Source: Ignelater luminosus
Lineage: Eukaryota; Arthropoda; Insecta; Coleoptera; Elateridae
Reading direction: 5' to 3'
DNA: 64,000 nucleotides
NCBI GenBank assembly: GCA_011009095.1
Contig: VTPC01091269.1
Location: 259,610 to 323,609 of the forward strand
The notes beneath the pieces are model-generated. The model searched no databases. It was given only the letters and a program-made list of their open reading frames with translations, and was not told where the DNA came from. The translations under genes and the position numbers were made by a program. Of the stretch, positions 1 to 12,200 are shown piece by piece. Position 1 is the stretch's first letter; every line of letters starts with the position of its first letter.

Positions 1-128
1 AAATTAATACAAAACGAAATGATTTTACACTAATTATACATACAAATTTACAAATTAGATGTGTATTCGGTTGTTTGGAGAATTCCCCTTCATATGTCAC
101 TTCGGTTATAGCGAAATGTGCACACTTT
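1..128. other. No gene recognised
   Basis: AT-rich sequence with no recognisable coding or RNA feature. Confidence 0.4.
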
Positions 129-195
129 TAGGGCTGGCTTTAGACAGCAGACGTCGTAGCGAGGCAGCCGCCTAGGGGCCTTAACACTTCCGAGC
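129..195 (+). mobile_element. Possible hAT-like element end
   Basis: The stretch AGGGCTGGCTTTAGACAG, followed by GGCAGCCGCCTAGGGGCCTT, resembles the GC-rich terminal region of many insect hAT-derived elements (cAGGGCyGGnTTTAG then blocks rich in GGC and GGGGCC). No transposase, partner end or 8-bp target duplication was found, so this is only a resemblance. Confidence 0.3.
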
Positions 196-3100
196 GGCAA
201 ATACACAAAGACATAAAAGCTAAAATTAATAATTATATTTTTTCAAAGGTGAAATCTTTACAAATGTTCAAGCTCTGTTATTTTTATAGTAGATATATAA
301 AAAACAATTTGTTCAAATATCTTTAAAAAGAAGATTTAAATGTATTTACGTTAAATATGAAAATAATTCAATAAAGAAATTTCAGAATTTTGTGGGATAC
401 ACTCTTTATTGTCTGTAGACATAGTTACGCATCTAACAACTCATTTTGAGCTAAATTGTTTGGTATCTAATAAAATCCCAATTTGAGACTTAATAATATT
501 GCAGTGTATAACCATGCGCAAGAATATAAAGCATCACTACTTCAATGGTCAAATAGGAAATCTTCAGTCAATATGAGCAACTTTTGTTATTTTATTTTAA
601 TTTACGGAAGTGCAGTTTTCGATTTCCCATTTTCTATTATTCCAGTCTCACTTTGATCTATCTCCTTTTCTAATACAAGTTTTCGTTTTAGGTTTTCTTT
701 TTTCCATCCGCTTCATCGTTACAATCGCGTTTTCTTATTTACACGAGCTTGAAAGTCGCCAACAGAAGTGTCTCGAGAGCAGCCAAAACTTGTAATTGTT
801 TTTCTCAAGGTTTCGGTGCCCATTTTTATTAAAATATTTAATCTTTATTTCTAAACCTAAAATTTTTGCAATATCTGGCTACTAACTTACCCGATTGGTC
901 TTTCTTAATTAACATCTCCAAATGTAAAATCTTTCATGAGTAGACTGTACACACTAAAAGAATTTTCTAGATAACATTGTTTGATTTTAGTGCTTCAACA
1001 TTGAAAAATGTACTTAAATATTTCTTTAAAGATAACTAATAACGCTCAATACAGCATAAAGCAACAATTTAAATATCCAAAATGAAATATACGAGCAACA
1101 TAGACGCTCTGTTGTAGCCGCATAATATTAAAATATCAAAATTAAGATTTAGAGTAAACCAACTGTATCAATCGGGTCAGACTCTTCGAGAACTCCAAGC
1201 ACATAATTCCTTTCGACCAGTTCGTTAATCCTCGTCTCATAACAACGTAAGCCGAAACAGTTAAATTGCGATGATACAAAAATGGCAACAAGAAATCTTG
1301 AAGTTTCCCAAGAAACCCAAACCTCCGGATTTTCTAATAAGTGAATTCTTAAAAATCTTGAAAACTGATCGTCAACATCTTCGATAGTAACATTATTTTC
1401 GTACCTCTCGAATTTTTGTAGTTGAACCAAGGCTTGAAAAGATTTGGCTCACCAAATTATCTCAACGCATAGTTTAATAGGTATGTAGGCAGAACTTTAA
1501 ATAATAGAATATCGGCCATATACTGGCTCAGTTAAAATTCTTTCTTAACCTGATTTCATTTTGTAAATAATATCAAGACTTCCTTTTGATAGTTTGGGAT
1601 CACCACTTTGAAGAGCCATATTGCTATGTTAATAATACTGTTAGACAGTATTCTCGGAGTTCTTCGCAGCAACTTTTAGCATTTACTAATCAGTTTTCAG
1701 AATTTCTTCTATATCTCACAGTTGACGATTTTATTTGTTCGATTTGTTCTATTCAATGGTTTTAGTTAATTTTTTTACATCAAAATTCAATTAAAGGCAC
1801 GTTCTTTTATCTACTAATAAACTGGGTGGTCAAGAATTGATTTCTGTATAAAACCAATCGTTAGTCAAATATAATTATTCTTCATAACTCGAGAAAATAC
1901 TTATTTCGACCTTCCTGGCTTAGATCTATCTATTGAAAGATATCTTTAAAGATAGAGCTTGTACTCTTCATCACGCGGATTTCGCAACTGGAAAGAAACG
2001 GTACAACAAAAAAGGGAAAACCAGTCATAATGGATCCCAAATATTACCTGTGGCACCTTTCAATTTTTTCCCGTGTTTATAAACATTCAAGTTAATTCGT
2101 TTTACTTCCATTTGTTTTCATTTCTTATCCTATAAACAAAAATATAAAACCATTTCATATACATGTAACTGCTATTATTTTCCCAAAAACAACTTTATAA
2201 AATTAATCCGGGCAATTGTCCAATAAACACTTAATTTTGCTATTTGTTTTTAGAAAACGAATTTTGCTTGATTGTTTTTAATGAATAAATTAGTCGTTTT
2301 ATATTAAGCAAAAGGTTTTATTTTAAAACGCTTAAATCCTAACAGCAGTTATTTACAAACTTCCGAAAATTGTCTAGAAAAAGTTTTGAAGATTCTGAAA
2401 ATTTACGAAAGAATGAAATAAAAATATAAAATATAGCGTCATTAAATAAAGTGGGTTTAACGCAATTACTCTAAAAGTGGCTATTAAAAAATTGTTCAAT
2501 TATGATAAAATTCAAGTAGCTAACTTTCAAAAGAGTTACTCTAAAATTATTACTGTAATTGTTTAATTTAAGAGAAAGAAATCTATTTAAAGAACGGAGA
2601 CCTTTTGGGTTTATTACTGATTAGTGATTAGTTACTTTCTGGAAGATACAATTTTGTAATTATTTTTTATCAAGACAAATAGTGTTTCCTGTTTGTTTAT
2701 TCGAAAATGCATTTCAAGTTTATAAAATGCTGAGCGAACCTAATTATTGAGTTGATAAAAATGTAGGTACAATGCGATCAAGAAAGAATGAATTGAGGTA
2801 GGCTTGAACTTGCTTGGTTGGCAACATTAATTTGGGTTTGATAAATTACATGGCACTGACATTTTTAAAATTGAGGTTAACTTTATGGAATTTAAATTTT
2901 ATTATTTTCAAACATCAAAAGATTTTCAGAATGACTGTTTTGCGTTAACTGTACTCTTTATCTTTCAACAAAGGAAGATCATTCCATCAATGTTTAATTT
3001 CTATCTCTGTATGATATCTTCAAAATACAATTAAATTCTGCAGGAAACACAAACGATGGTGCTAGTCTAGAAGAATGTAGGAAAGTAACTGCATGGTAAC

Positions 3101-3710
3101 TTCTTCATTTTCATAGTTTTTGTATCTTGTATTTGGCCAATCACGAGAGTTGAAGCTCACTGACTGAAAAACTCTTCGTTGTTGAGTGAAGGTGTGAAGC
3201 TGCTTAGTCCACACAATGGGTTCTGCTTCTTGGTAACGAATTTTCAAAAGTTCTCTTTCTCCAGATCTTCTTGACTTGTACAATAGAGAAGCTAGAGTGT
3301 TGAACTATTAATTGTTTTGTTTTCTATATTGTGCAGAATACCAATCCCAAAAATAGGAAGTCTTCTACATTATCGATGAAACTGGTTTTCAGAGATAAAA
3401 TCAGTTCTTCCTGGAACAAGTGGACAGTAATGGCATTGAGTGTTAAGCTCTCAGAAATGGAAACAAAACTTTTGAGCTTGATCGCACTTTGATGATTACC
3501 TACGATGACTTAATCCAACTTGAAATAATGAATAATTAGAGTGGGGAAAAATGATTTCTAGAATTAACAAGTAAACATAAACCTATCATTGAGATTCCAA
3601 CATGATTTTTCTGGAAATTTTAAATCATATTGTTTTTTTTTGGGATCACTTTTCAAAATGCTGAGTCCAAGATTCTGATATTAACAATACTACAGAACTA
3701 GTCCTCTGAT
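196..3710. other. No gene recognised; AT-rich, probably plexin intron
   Basis: Scattered short open frames only, none with recognisable domains. The longest (minus strand, 1149..1430, 93 codons) has a varied composition but matches no family I know and has no convincing splice sites or start context. The region is downstream of the plexin first coding exon on its strand, so it may be intronic. Confidence 0.45.
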
Positions 3711-3842
3711 ATATCAACCATTAGCGATCTTCATCTTAAGGTAAGAATTTCATAAGGTTATCTTTCTCATTTTTCAGTAAAAATCTATTAAAAAGTCTTT
3801 TAAATTTAATAGAACGCTCATAATATTTGAGACACACTGTAT
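3711..3842 (-). mobile_element. Short non-coding repeat, family shared with 44319..44500
   Basis: Read on the minus strand this begins GTATACAGTGTGTCTC. It then matches the 44.3-kb copy through GAGCGTTCTATTAAATTTAAA, AAAAATGAGAAAGATA, CCTTATG and CTTAAG, up to ATCGCTAAT. The other end was not found, so it looks like one end of a longer or truncated element. It has no coding capacity. The terminal TA-CAG(G/T)GTGT suggests TA-target insertion. Confidence 0.6.
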
Positions 3843-6539
3843 ACTCTCAATAATCATTACACTAGAATTAATTATTTTGCTGTTTTCGAATGAAAAAGTA
3901 TAACATGCAAATTTGCAAAAGGAGAACTAATTATGACACTACCTAAACTTGCTAAATTGAATGTTGTAGATAGTAAGAGGTTATGTCTGCGACAATTAAA
4001 ATTTTTCTCGTCTTTATCAAGTATTGTCAGTTGAATGCACAAAATATTTAAAATTATTTTAATATAAAGACGTTAGAAAATATTTATCAAATAACTTTTC
4101 AATAAAAGCAGGTATACAAGGTGATGTAATCCGAAATTCCAATGAGAGTATGCATACGTGACGTATGTATTGATAAACAACAGGTAAGGTTATAATACTA
4201 ATATAAAATGATTATTACTAATCGAAGGTGTGATAAAGCTTTATATATTTCCAATAACAAAAAAATAGGTTGAAATTCAAATAAAACTTTTTAAATTCTG
4301 TAAAATCCTCATCAAATATTACTTTTCCTTGAAATATTAAAATGCCTCAATTATTCGATTACATTTCAGTTTCGAGAAGTTCTGACACTTCATCTGGGAG
4401 AACGTTGAGGAAATAAGGAACTCATGATAATTTTACAAGAGAAATCCATTGCATCATCGCTAACAAAGACTTTATATTTTAGATACCTTAAAGTGTATTG
4501 TATTACAGCTTTTGTTAAATTATAAGAGCCTCGCAAAGTTTTATTAATAAGCGTTATTAGCCAGCTCTCATCAAGGATTCAAATGCAATTCAAATATAAA
4601 ATCTCGTAGATGCTGTCACGCCTTTATTTTTAATTGTCAATTTACGAGATGTAGTCTAGAATTAACTGCAACAAATCTAAATAAAAATTTATTACACAAC
4701 GGTCACGGTTTCCGCTTTCCGTAGAAAACGGCGGAGAATTGTAGAAGCAATGGTCGGTGCATTAGTGGAGTGCTTTGTATTTTTGGATTCTCATTGGTAG
4801 AATAGCTTCGAAGTTACTGAATTGGGTATTGTTTCCGGTCCAGCACGTTAAAATGGAACGATAATGTGAAAGTCCATAGACTAATGGTTCTCGGACCTCG
4901 TACACAAGAAAAAGTTTTCCTAGAAAATTAAATACCGAGCATTTTTCAATACAACGAAAATTGGTTAAGAACTGATACTACATTTTACGGACGAAATGGA
5001 AATTGTTAACTAAAATTTTTACTTAACTTCCCGAAATTTACTATAAATATAATATGTAAGATGCCATGTTCATTAGTTTTTTCAAGAGTAAAAAGATGGC
5101 TTTAAATAAGAAAGGAAACTAAATACAAAAAACATTTCTTTATTCGTGTACTCAAAAGACCATATCTAATGGACATTACATCACTCTCAAACACTGCTTA
5201 GTTGCAGCCTTATATAAAAAAAGAAACACGAAAGAGAAATTTCACATAAATGACTTTCTTGTCAAATGCGATACATGTACGAAAAGTATGCAAGGCTCAA
5301 TTTGTAAGGAGCGTCGGCGGTAACTGCGAAAAATGACTCGGAAAATAGTACGGAACGTGTTTGCAGATGACCATCCCAGACGTGCTCGCGAACCAGGGGT
5401 CATACATATTTTAAATTCTGCAAATAAAGCCGCGCCACGAACGTGGATTGCCGTACTTGAATGTAGACTAGGAATATCTCGGACCTACTTAGGGCTGATT
5501 AAAACTCCAGAAGTTCCTGCTCCACAGAATTTTTTTGGTTATAATAAAATAAATTTCTGGAATTTTTAAATGTTCTATTTGGTATTCAGAGAACATCACG
5601 GAAAGAAAATAAAAAGATACCTCATATTAATTTTTTCCTTCTTTTAAATTTTAGGAATTTTTCCTGCAAACATTCGAGCTTTTTCTGCACGTTTTTAAAA
5701 AATGTTTAAAAAAGATATAAAATAATAAAGTAGAAAAGTTGGATAAACTAACTACGGCGTGTCTAAATAAAAAAAGTGATTTTGGGATACCTAAAATAAT
5801 GAATCATTTTGTATTTTTCTTGCAAAAATCCTACTAAAATATATCGAAAATTAAACGCATACTTTAATTGTAGGGGCAAAACTTGTTTGTTTTAAAACAA
5901 AACAGAGAAGCAAATATAATAAAGAAAATGTAGATGGACTTTAGATTCACAAGGTTCAAAACCAAAGTCGTCTTCTTAATCGTCTATGGGTCACAAAGTA
6001 TTCTACAATTATATACAGACGATAAAAAAAAGATTTAGTTTGTTAGTTGTTCATTACCAAGACAAATATCATTTTGATTTGCCGAAATGATTTACCACAT
6101 TACTTTTAAAATAGACTACAGTAGAATTCTGTAGTTTGATAACACTGGGGAACAATTTGTAATACAATTTCTGTTGAGTTTGACTTTTGAGCTGTTTTAT
6201 AGTTAATTAGGATGGATCACTATTGCGTGACACAAACCTTTTCCGATTGGCGCCGGGTGAATGACGCATAGGAGAACAGCGACAGGTTTATACTTGTCTG
6301 GGCTTGTTCAATTACGCCTGAGATACTGTAGTGAGACGTTGTGTGTTACTCTGAAATACTGAATCGCATTCCAACTTGGAGTTTGAGTTCTTGTTTATAT
6401 ATAAGGTTAGCAGTGTTTAGTTTTCATTTATATATGAACTGAAATTTTTCTTTATGTCTACCTCTGCTAGTTCCATCGTAAGTGCTTAAACAGTCCCGAT
6501 TCGTTTTGTTATATATGTAGCAGTTTTACCATTCCCAGC
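3843..6539. other. No gene recognised
   Basis: AT-rich sequence. An open frame at 5333..5569 (+, 78 codons) overlaps a short GC-richer patch but matches no family I know. The stretch 6200..6430 is GC-richer, contains a short CGACAGGTTTATACTTGTCTGGG imperfect palindrome, and lies just upstream of the dispersed-family relic at 6540, so it may be that element's leader. Confidence 0.4.
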
Positions 6540-7010
6540 TAAGGTATCATATTTTCGATCAAGAGAAAGTGCGTTTCTGAAATACTTTCAAAGTGATGAT
6601 GGATTTGTGTGGAATTTCAGCCTATAACGCAACTGAATGGCGACTTTTTATCGCCAGCTCAAAGCGGAGCTTGAAGTGTGTTCTTTATTTGGTTCAGTTC
6701 CAATAGACCATTCAGTTCGTTTGAGTGAAGAATATGGAGACATAAAGAGAGTCATTGATTTTTTGCAATATCACATGCACCAATTGATCATTTCTGTTGA
6801 CCTTAAAATGGTCTGCTTTCTTCTTGGTCAGCAACGTGTATATACCAAGTAACCCTGCTTTTTGTGTATGTGGGACAGCAGAGCTCGTGAGAAGCATTGG
6901 GTGCAATCGAACTGGCCGCCAAGATCTGACCTGAAACCTGGCGATCCAAACATTGTACATCAGCCACTTGTCGACAGAAAGAACATTATATTTCCACCTC
7001 CTTTACCTGA
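6540..7010 (+). pseudogene. Fossil fragment of an uncharacterised dispersed protein family
   Basis: Conceptual translation gives segments I recognise from a large, repetitive and functionally undescribed protein family common in insect (and some cnidarian) genomes: EWRLFIASSKRSLK, then DHSVRLSEEYGDIK, DLKMVCFLLGQQ, PCFLCMWDSRAREKHW and PLVDRKNIIFPP. Family members usually continue with an LHIKLGLMKxFVKA motif, which is missing here, so the 3' part is lost. The copy is broken, with a few interruptions, and is not a working gene. A second, more complete relic lies at 45020..46090 on the other strand. I do not know the family's biochemical role or the class of mobile element, if any, that spreads it. 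Confidence 0.6.
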
Positions 7011-8368
7011 TTCAAACTGTTTGTTTCTGTTCTGCAGCCAGTTCTGTTCTATCTGCTATCTTGTTCTGTATAGTCTCAAGTATTCAGAAATCAATTCCTA
7101 TAATATGCAAGACTGTGCAAAAAGGACTGTAAGAATTCTGTGGTATCACGGAAAAAAGTATTTTTTATAAAGTGATTTTTCTTGCAAAAAAATTTTTCTG
7201 TATGATAATAGTTTGTGGAAAAACATTCCTGTATGTGACACTTCTAAAGATTTCAATTTATCTAGGAACAGACAGAAATCAGCAACTGTTATCCCAGTTT
7301 TAAAAGAAGAAAATTAAAAAGAAAGATTTTTCCCACTTATGTGGACTTTCAGATAATGTATACTCTTTCATAAATGTCTATTTCTTTGCATTTGCTTTTT
7401 ATAACTGAGGTAGTTTTAGAAAAACGGTTACTGGCTTGTTAGCCAGAACCTCTTTGCTCTCCTTTCAGTGTGGCATTGAGATGAAGTTTCTTACAGGGTG
7501 TCCCGTGGAAAGGCGGCCAAAGTTTAAACACATGTTGGTCAGGTCATTCTAAGTTCTTTTAAGTTTATCCCTATTGCGTAACTCTTTTGCATACACACCC
7601 AAAGATAGTAAGTACAGAGAGCTGATATCAGGGTAATCGCGGTGGCCTCTTCTTTCAATTTTTATTGATATCTCATAATAGCTTAAAGTGCTTGTAACTT
7701 TGTAACAATTAATTTTGAAATATATGTTGATTAAACATTTTCGACTTATGGTCATTGGTCATAAAACATAGTTTGTAGATTTTTGTAGTTCACACTATTG
7801 TCAAACACATTTTGCAAAAAAGATTTTACTAGTACAGCAAATAATGGATAAAATTAGATCTTCTAAGTCGTTTCAAGATTACAGAATATATTTTTTTTAT
7901 TACTACACCATTTAAAGGAAATAGTTGATGCGATCTTTGGGCAGATATGCTTGCATCTCGAAAACATATAATTATAGTTAGGAACGGCGGAAGAACCTGC
8001 AAATGAGAAACTTGTCATACGTGCCATGGTGACTTGACGCTGCATAGCGGCGGATTGAAATTGACATTACATTTTGAACAAAGAATATCTTCCCAAATTA
8101 AGTGAAATATTATACGCCGGGTGGCTCTAAAAAATATTTTCACTTGTAATAAAGGTAGAAGGAAGAGATTTTTTGACCAAAAGATCAGAAAACATTCCTG
8201 TAAAGTTTCACTTTTTAATGTTGAAAAACAACCACGTTAGGAATTTTCACTACTATGACTATAAGTGGCCAAAATCTAATATCCACAAAAGATGATGAAT
8301 TAATAACATTTGAGTTTGAAAAAAATACGAACTCTTGAGAATTCTAAATATCGGTCGAGATAAATACT
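7011..8368. other. No gene; one possible element end
   Basis: At 7492 the sequence TTACAGGGTGTCCCGTGGAAA begins with the TA-CAGGGTGT pattern seen at several element ends in this window. No inverted partner was found before 8368. The rest holds no recognisable coding sequence. Confidence 0.35.
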
Positions 8369-8447
8369 TAGGAAAACAGTTAATTGGGGAATTCGGCCAC
8401 TTTTAGTAACGGAGATCCACTAGTTTATTTCTCAATATTTCGGAAAT
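8369..8447 (+). repeat. Left arm of the 8.4/9.2-kb inverted repeat
   Basis: Contains GTAACGGAGATCCACTAGTT and CTCAATATTTCGGAAAT. The latter 17 bases match the right arm exactly in inverted orientation. Confidence 0.65.
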
Positions 8448-9194
8448 GTTTATTTCCTTCTTCGGGTAATTAAGATTGCAATTGTATTGAAATATTGTAT
8501 GTGAAAAAAAAACTTCTGTCAATTTACTACACAAGTCTTTAAAAAACTAGCCGCATAATAAATGACATACAGGATATTTTATTGTACATTCAAAAAATGC
8601 TCTTTTCCTGTTTTTACAATTTAAAAAGTTTTCAACAAATATTTAGCTTTACTCCTTTTTGTTGTGATATTCATAAAGTAGGATTAAAATCTTTTTAATT
8701 ATTTTAATGTATTTATCATTCATACAATAGTTCTAACTTTTAATATTTTATTTTTATATGTTTAACATCGTTTATGCGGTAAGACTCTTATGTAAATTTG
8801 ACTTCCATGACACTATTAAATTAAAAATGTTAAATCTTTAGTTTCCATGGCACTCTAATTGAAAAATAAACTTGTAATATTGTGCGCATGAGCGAAAATA
8901 CAGAAAAAATTAAAAATGCTAATTCTGTCATGAAATTCGGTATAAACTATTAAAATAATATTCTGAACAACTTTTTCTAGTAACTTTTTTTCGATATCTT
9001 CAACGCGAAGCAAAATAACGAGAATTTGCCCTGTTTGGAAAATCATAGTTGGCTGAGTTTAAAATTCATAATTAATTTGAGTTATCTTAAAAATGTGATT
9101 CATCAATCTGTATTACTGTGCAAAAACTCAAACATGTACTTCTTCAATTAGCGAAAATATGGGGGTGTCTTCATCTTAAATGCGACGCACTGTA

Positions 9195-9275
9195 GATTTC
9201 CGAAATATTGAGAAGTAACTAATGAGTCTCCGTTGCTAAGTAACTGAATTCCTCAATTAAGCAGATGTTTTCCTA
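9195..9275 (-). repeat. Right arm of the 8.4/9.2-kb inverted repeat
   Basis: On the minus strand this reads AGGAAAAC, AATTGAGGAATTCAGTTACT, CAACGGAGACTCATTAGTTA and CTCAATATTTCGGAAAT. It is parallel to the left arm with modest divergence, which suggests an old insertion. Confidence 0.65.
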
Positions 9276-12200
9276 AAAGTTGTTTCATCATTTTAGCACA
9301 TTTTCCCTCAAGAAATATTTTAAAAAGGAAAAATAAAGCATAGGATTATTTCGTGAGAAGGAAATTATTTTCAATATCACATACAGATACCACATCAAAA
9401 AGTTTCGTTAAGAAAGAGGTATGGACACGACATACAATTCGTAAAAGAGTAGAAATGTAGAATAAAAGTTCGTGATATAACAAAATAAAGACGATCTATC
9501 TACTCGGTTTCTTTCAGTAAAGAAAAATACGAACTACACATTTTGTTTTCGACACAAAACTTGGGAAAGATGAAGTGTAACATACATATATTACAAGTTA
9601 TTTGCTGAAACATGGAAAGCGTAAATAAACAACTTTTAACTGAGATAATTAATTCTCTACCTTTTTATTCATTACGGTTAATAGAGTAACCAATGAATAT
9701 TAATTCCCTTTTGCTTTTCCTGTCCTATGTTGTGTTATCAAAGTTTACAATAAAAGGCAAGAATAGGCAGCTTAAGTTATGCAACAGCACCACCACTCGC
9801 AATTTTAGCCCTTTTATGTACAAACACGATAAAAGGGAGAATGAAATGCCAGCAAAGAGACTGATAAACGAGCTTATTATCCTTACCCCATAAATATTTA
9901 GATCAGTGAATCGATACAAAACGTGTCAAATTATCTTTAAAATTCAAAGAGAAATTCAATATAAGTATTTTAACAACTACCGAGCGTATGAGCAACAATA
10001 TCTATTAGAACTACATTAATTCATTCACTCCATGCGGTAATGATTCGACGGAAACAATAATAATCTTGTATACACGATCCGTGTTGCTCATTAGAAACCA
10101 TCCTAGACAAATAATATTTGAATGTTGGAGAAGTCGGTACAGTCAGAGGTTAATATTATTGCCGCTCTGTAGCAATTCTTGTTATCTGTATATCCATTCA
10201 TTCAATTATGTTACGTCTCTTTGAAATGTAAATACCTTAGATTTAAAGAAGCAGCTCACTCAGTCTACCAGGATTAAAAATCTCCTTTTACTGACGAGTT
10301 AATATTTGCTGTAATTCTTCTTTAAGCATTTTATTAAAATATACTTAAATAAGCGATCGTTTAGATGAAATGCACCTAAGAATAAATTAAATTTTTTCCT
10401 CAGTTTTAATTTTGTACTTTATTTAGTTTTTAATAAATTTTCATATTTACGAAATGGTTTATAAATTAGCAGGTAAGCTAGAGATTAAAACTCTAAAATA
10501 CAAGGGAGCTCCATGTATCTTCTTAACTTTGATAATGACGTAATATAAATTTATTGCTCAAACGCCCTCTTGCTTTTAATGAAATCATACCTACGCAATC
10601 ATACAATTTCTTCCAACTGAATAGTTAATGGATAACAATACTTTCGTTTCTTAAACATTCTTATGATGAATTTATTGAAGCTAAAATAGGACAGAAATTG
10701 AAACCACATCTTGCATTCTACTTTTGTAGAAATCACTGACACTGCTTTATTCTGCAATTTTGCGAATAAATCAATTTCGTAAGCAGGATAGCTAAATTGT
10801 AATAACTGTAGTCCTCGTATTGTTATACGCTCGCTATACATATGGGCGTATCAGTTTTAATCTTGATAATTTTATCAGATAAACTGATATTGAAAAACGC
10901 TTAGTTCTAAAGATACAGGGTGTTGAAGTTGAAGAACAATATGAGCTATTTAGTTCGAATTCCCTGCATGGCTATTACTACAGAAGAACTATCTTTTTAT
11001 AATTTTTTGTAACTGATCTTCTTGACATGAGTGAAGATTTGGAGAGAGGCGCTTATATTTCAGCAAAAACAAATGTTATGCCACTGAGAAACCAATAAAT
11101 TCTGATGTTTTGCTATTTTTGTCTCGTATAACGCATTACATTTTGAGTAAAGTCAGATTTTTAAATTCTTACAAACTCATTTGCTATTGAGATAATTATC
11201 AAAGAAAGTGAAATATTAACTTTTCTATGTCATTATACAGTTAGCTTTATGCGGGCAGTATCAAAAAACTTTTTAGAAAACAACTAAGTAACTGGATCAA
11301 ATAAATGTAGATCTTTTCAAGACCTCCCAATAGCATCAACACCATCACAGATATCTCCTAAAATAGCTCCAACCAGAAAGTTAAAACATGTTCTGCTTAC
11401 TTTTCCTACAGAAAAGTAATAGTGTCGGACATAGCTGATTTTAGAATCCGATGGTATTTCAGAAACATCTATCCTGAAAAAAGGGCCACTATCGTTTTTG
11501 GATTGTCTGGAACCATATATCATTTTTTTAAGATTCCAGTTAGGATATGTACTGGACTAACAAAGTCACGTCAAATCAGATTCCAAAATCAGCATTTGTA
11601 TTGATTAACAAAGGAAAGTCGTTTTCAGTCCGCACGAATCTAATAAGTCTTAAGCTTTATTTTTCTGGATAGTAAACAAGCGATGATGTAGCTCCTAGGT
11701 AGATTTACCTTCGTAAACGCTCTAGCTTGTCTTAACCAACTAGCAAAATATTTCGGTAGCATTGCTTCGACATCCATGACTTGTTGCCGTCAGTACTTCG
11801 TTGCAGTTGACACGTCAAATCAATACTTAAATCTGAATATAAGTAAGAGTTTGATAGGGGCTCATCGACCTCCTAAGCAAAACTTCTAGCTTGTGGTTTC
11901 TAATCTTCTATAGAACCATCAATCCAAATAGAAAACTTCGAAACATAAATTCGTTTTAAAAATCAAGTAGCTTATAACTAGTAAAAGAAATCTATTTTAC
12001 TCGAAAACCACAACTATTTTCTGTAACAGAAGCTTGTTTACTAAATTGAATGCAGATTTCAAAAACTTAACTATTCGATACTAAATTGCTTTGTTGACAA
12101 ATAAAAGATATTGCACTATCACGGCAAGAAAAAGCGGGGCACCACACAGGTTTTAAAGTTACCCCTTGTAAATCTGTCTTTCAGTTTAAGTAAAACTATG

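Larger units (their letters stand above)
8369..9275. mobile_element. Inverted-repeat element, about 0.9 kb, non-coding
   Basis: Two arms of roughly 80 bp face each other. The left arm is 8369..8447 (TAGGAAAAC...AATTGGGGAATTC...GTAACGGAGA...CTCAATATTTCGGAAAT). The right arm, 9195..9275, reads as the reverse complement of the same pattern with substitutions and small indels. The roughly 750 bp between them is AT-rich with no transposase. This fits a foldback or MITE-like element; I could not define the outermost ends or a target duplication. Confidence 0.6.

Noticed and set aside
1149-1430. 93-codon minus-strand open frame with varied composition
   Set aside because: No family resemblance, no convincing start context or splice sites; could be chance in AT-rich DNA or a very old repeat.
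5333-5569. 78-codon plus-strand open frame in a GC-richer patch
   Set aside because: Looks more protein-like than its neighbours, but I recognise no domain and it has no supporting context.
10950-10980. GTTCGAATTCC as a tRNA T-loop
   Set aside because: No acceptor stem, D-arm or anticodon arm can be placed around it.
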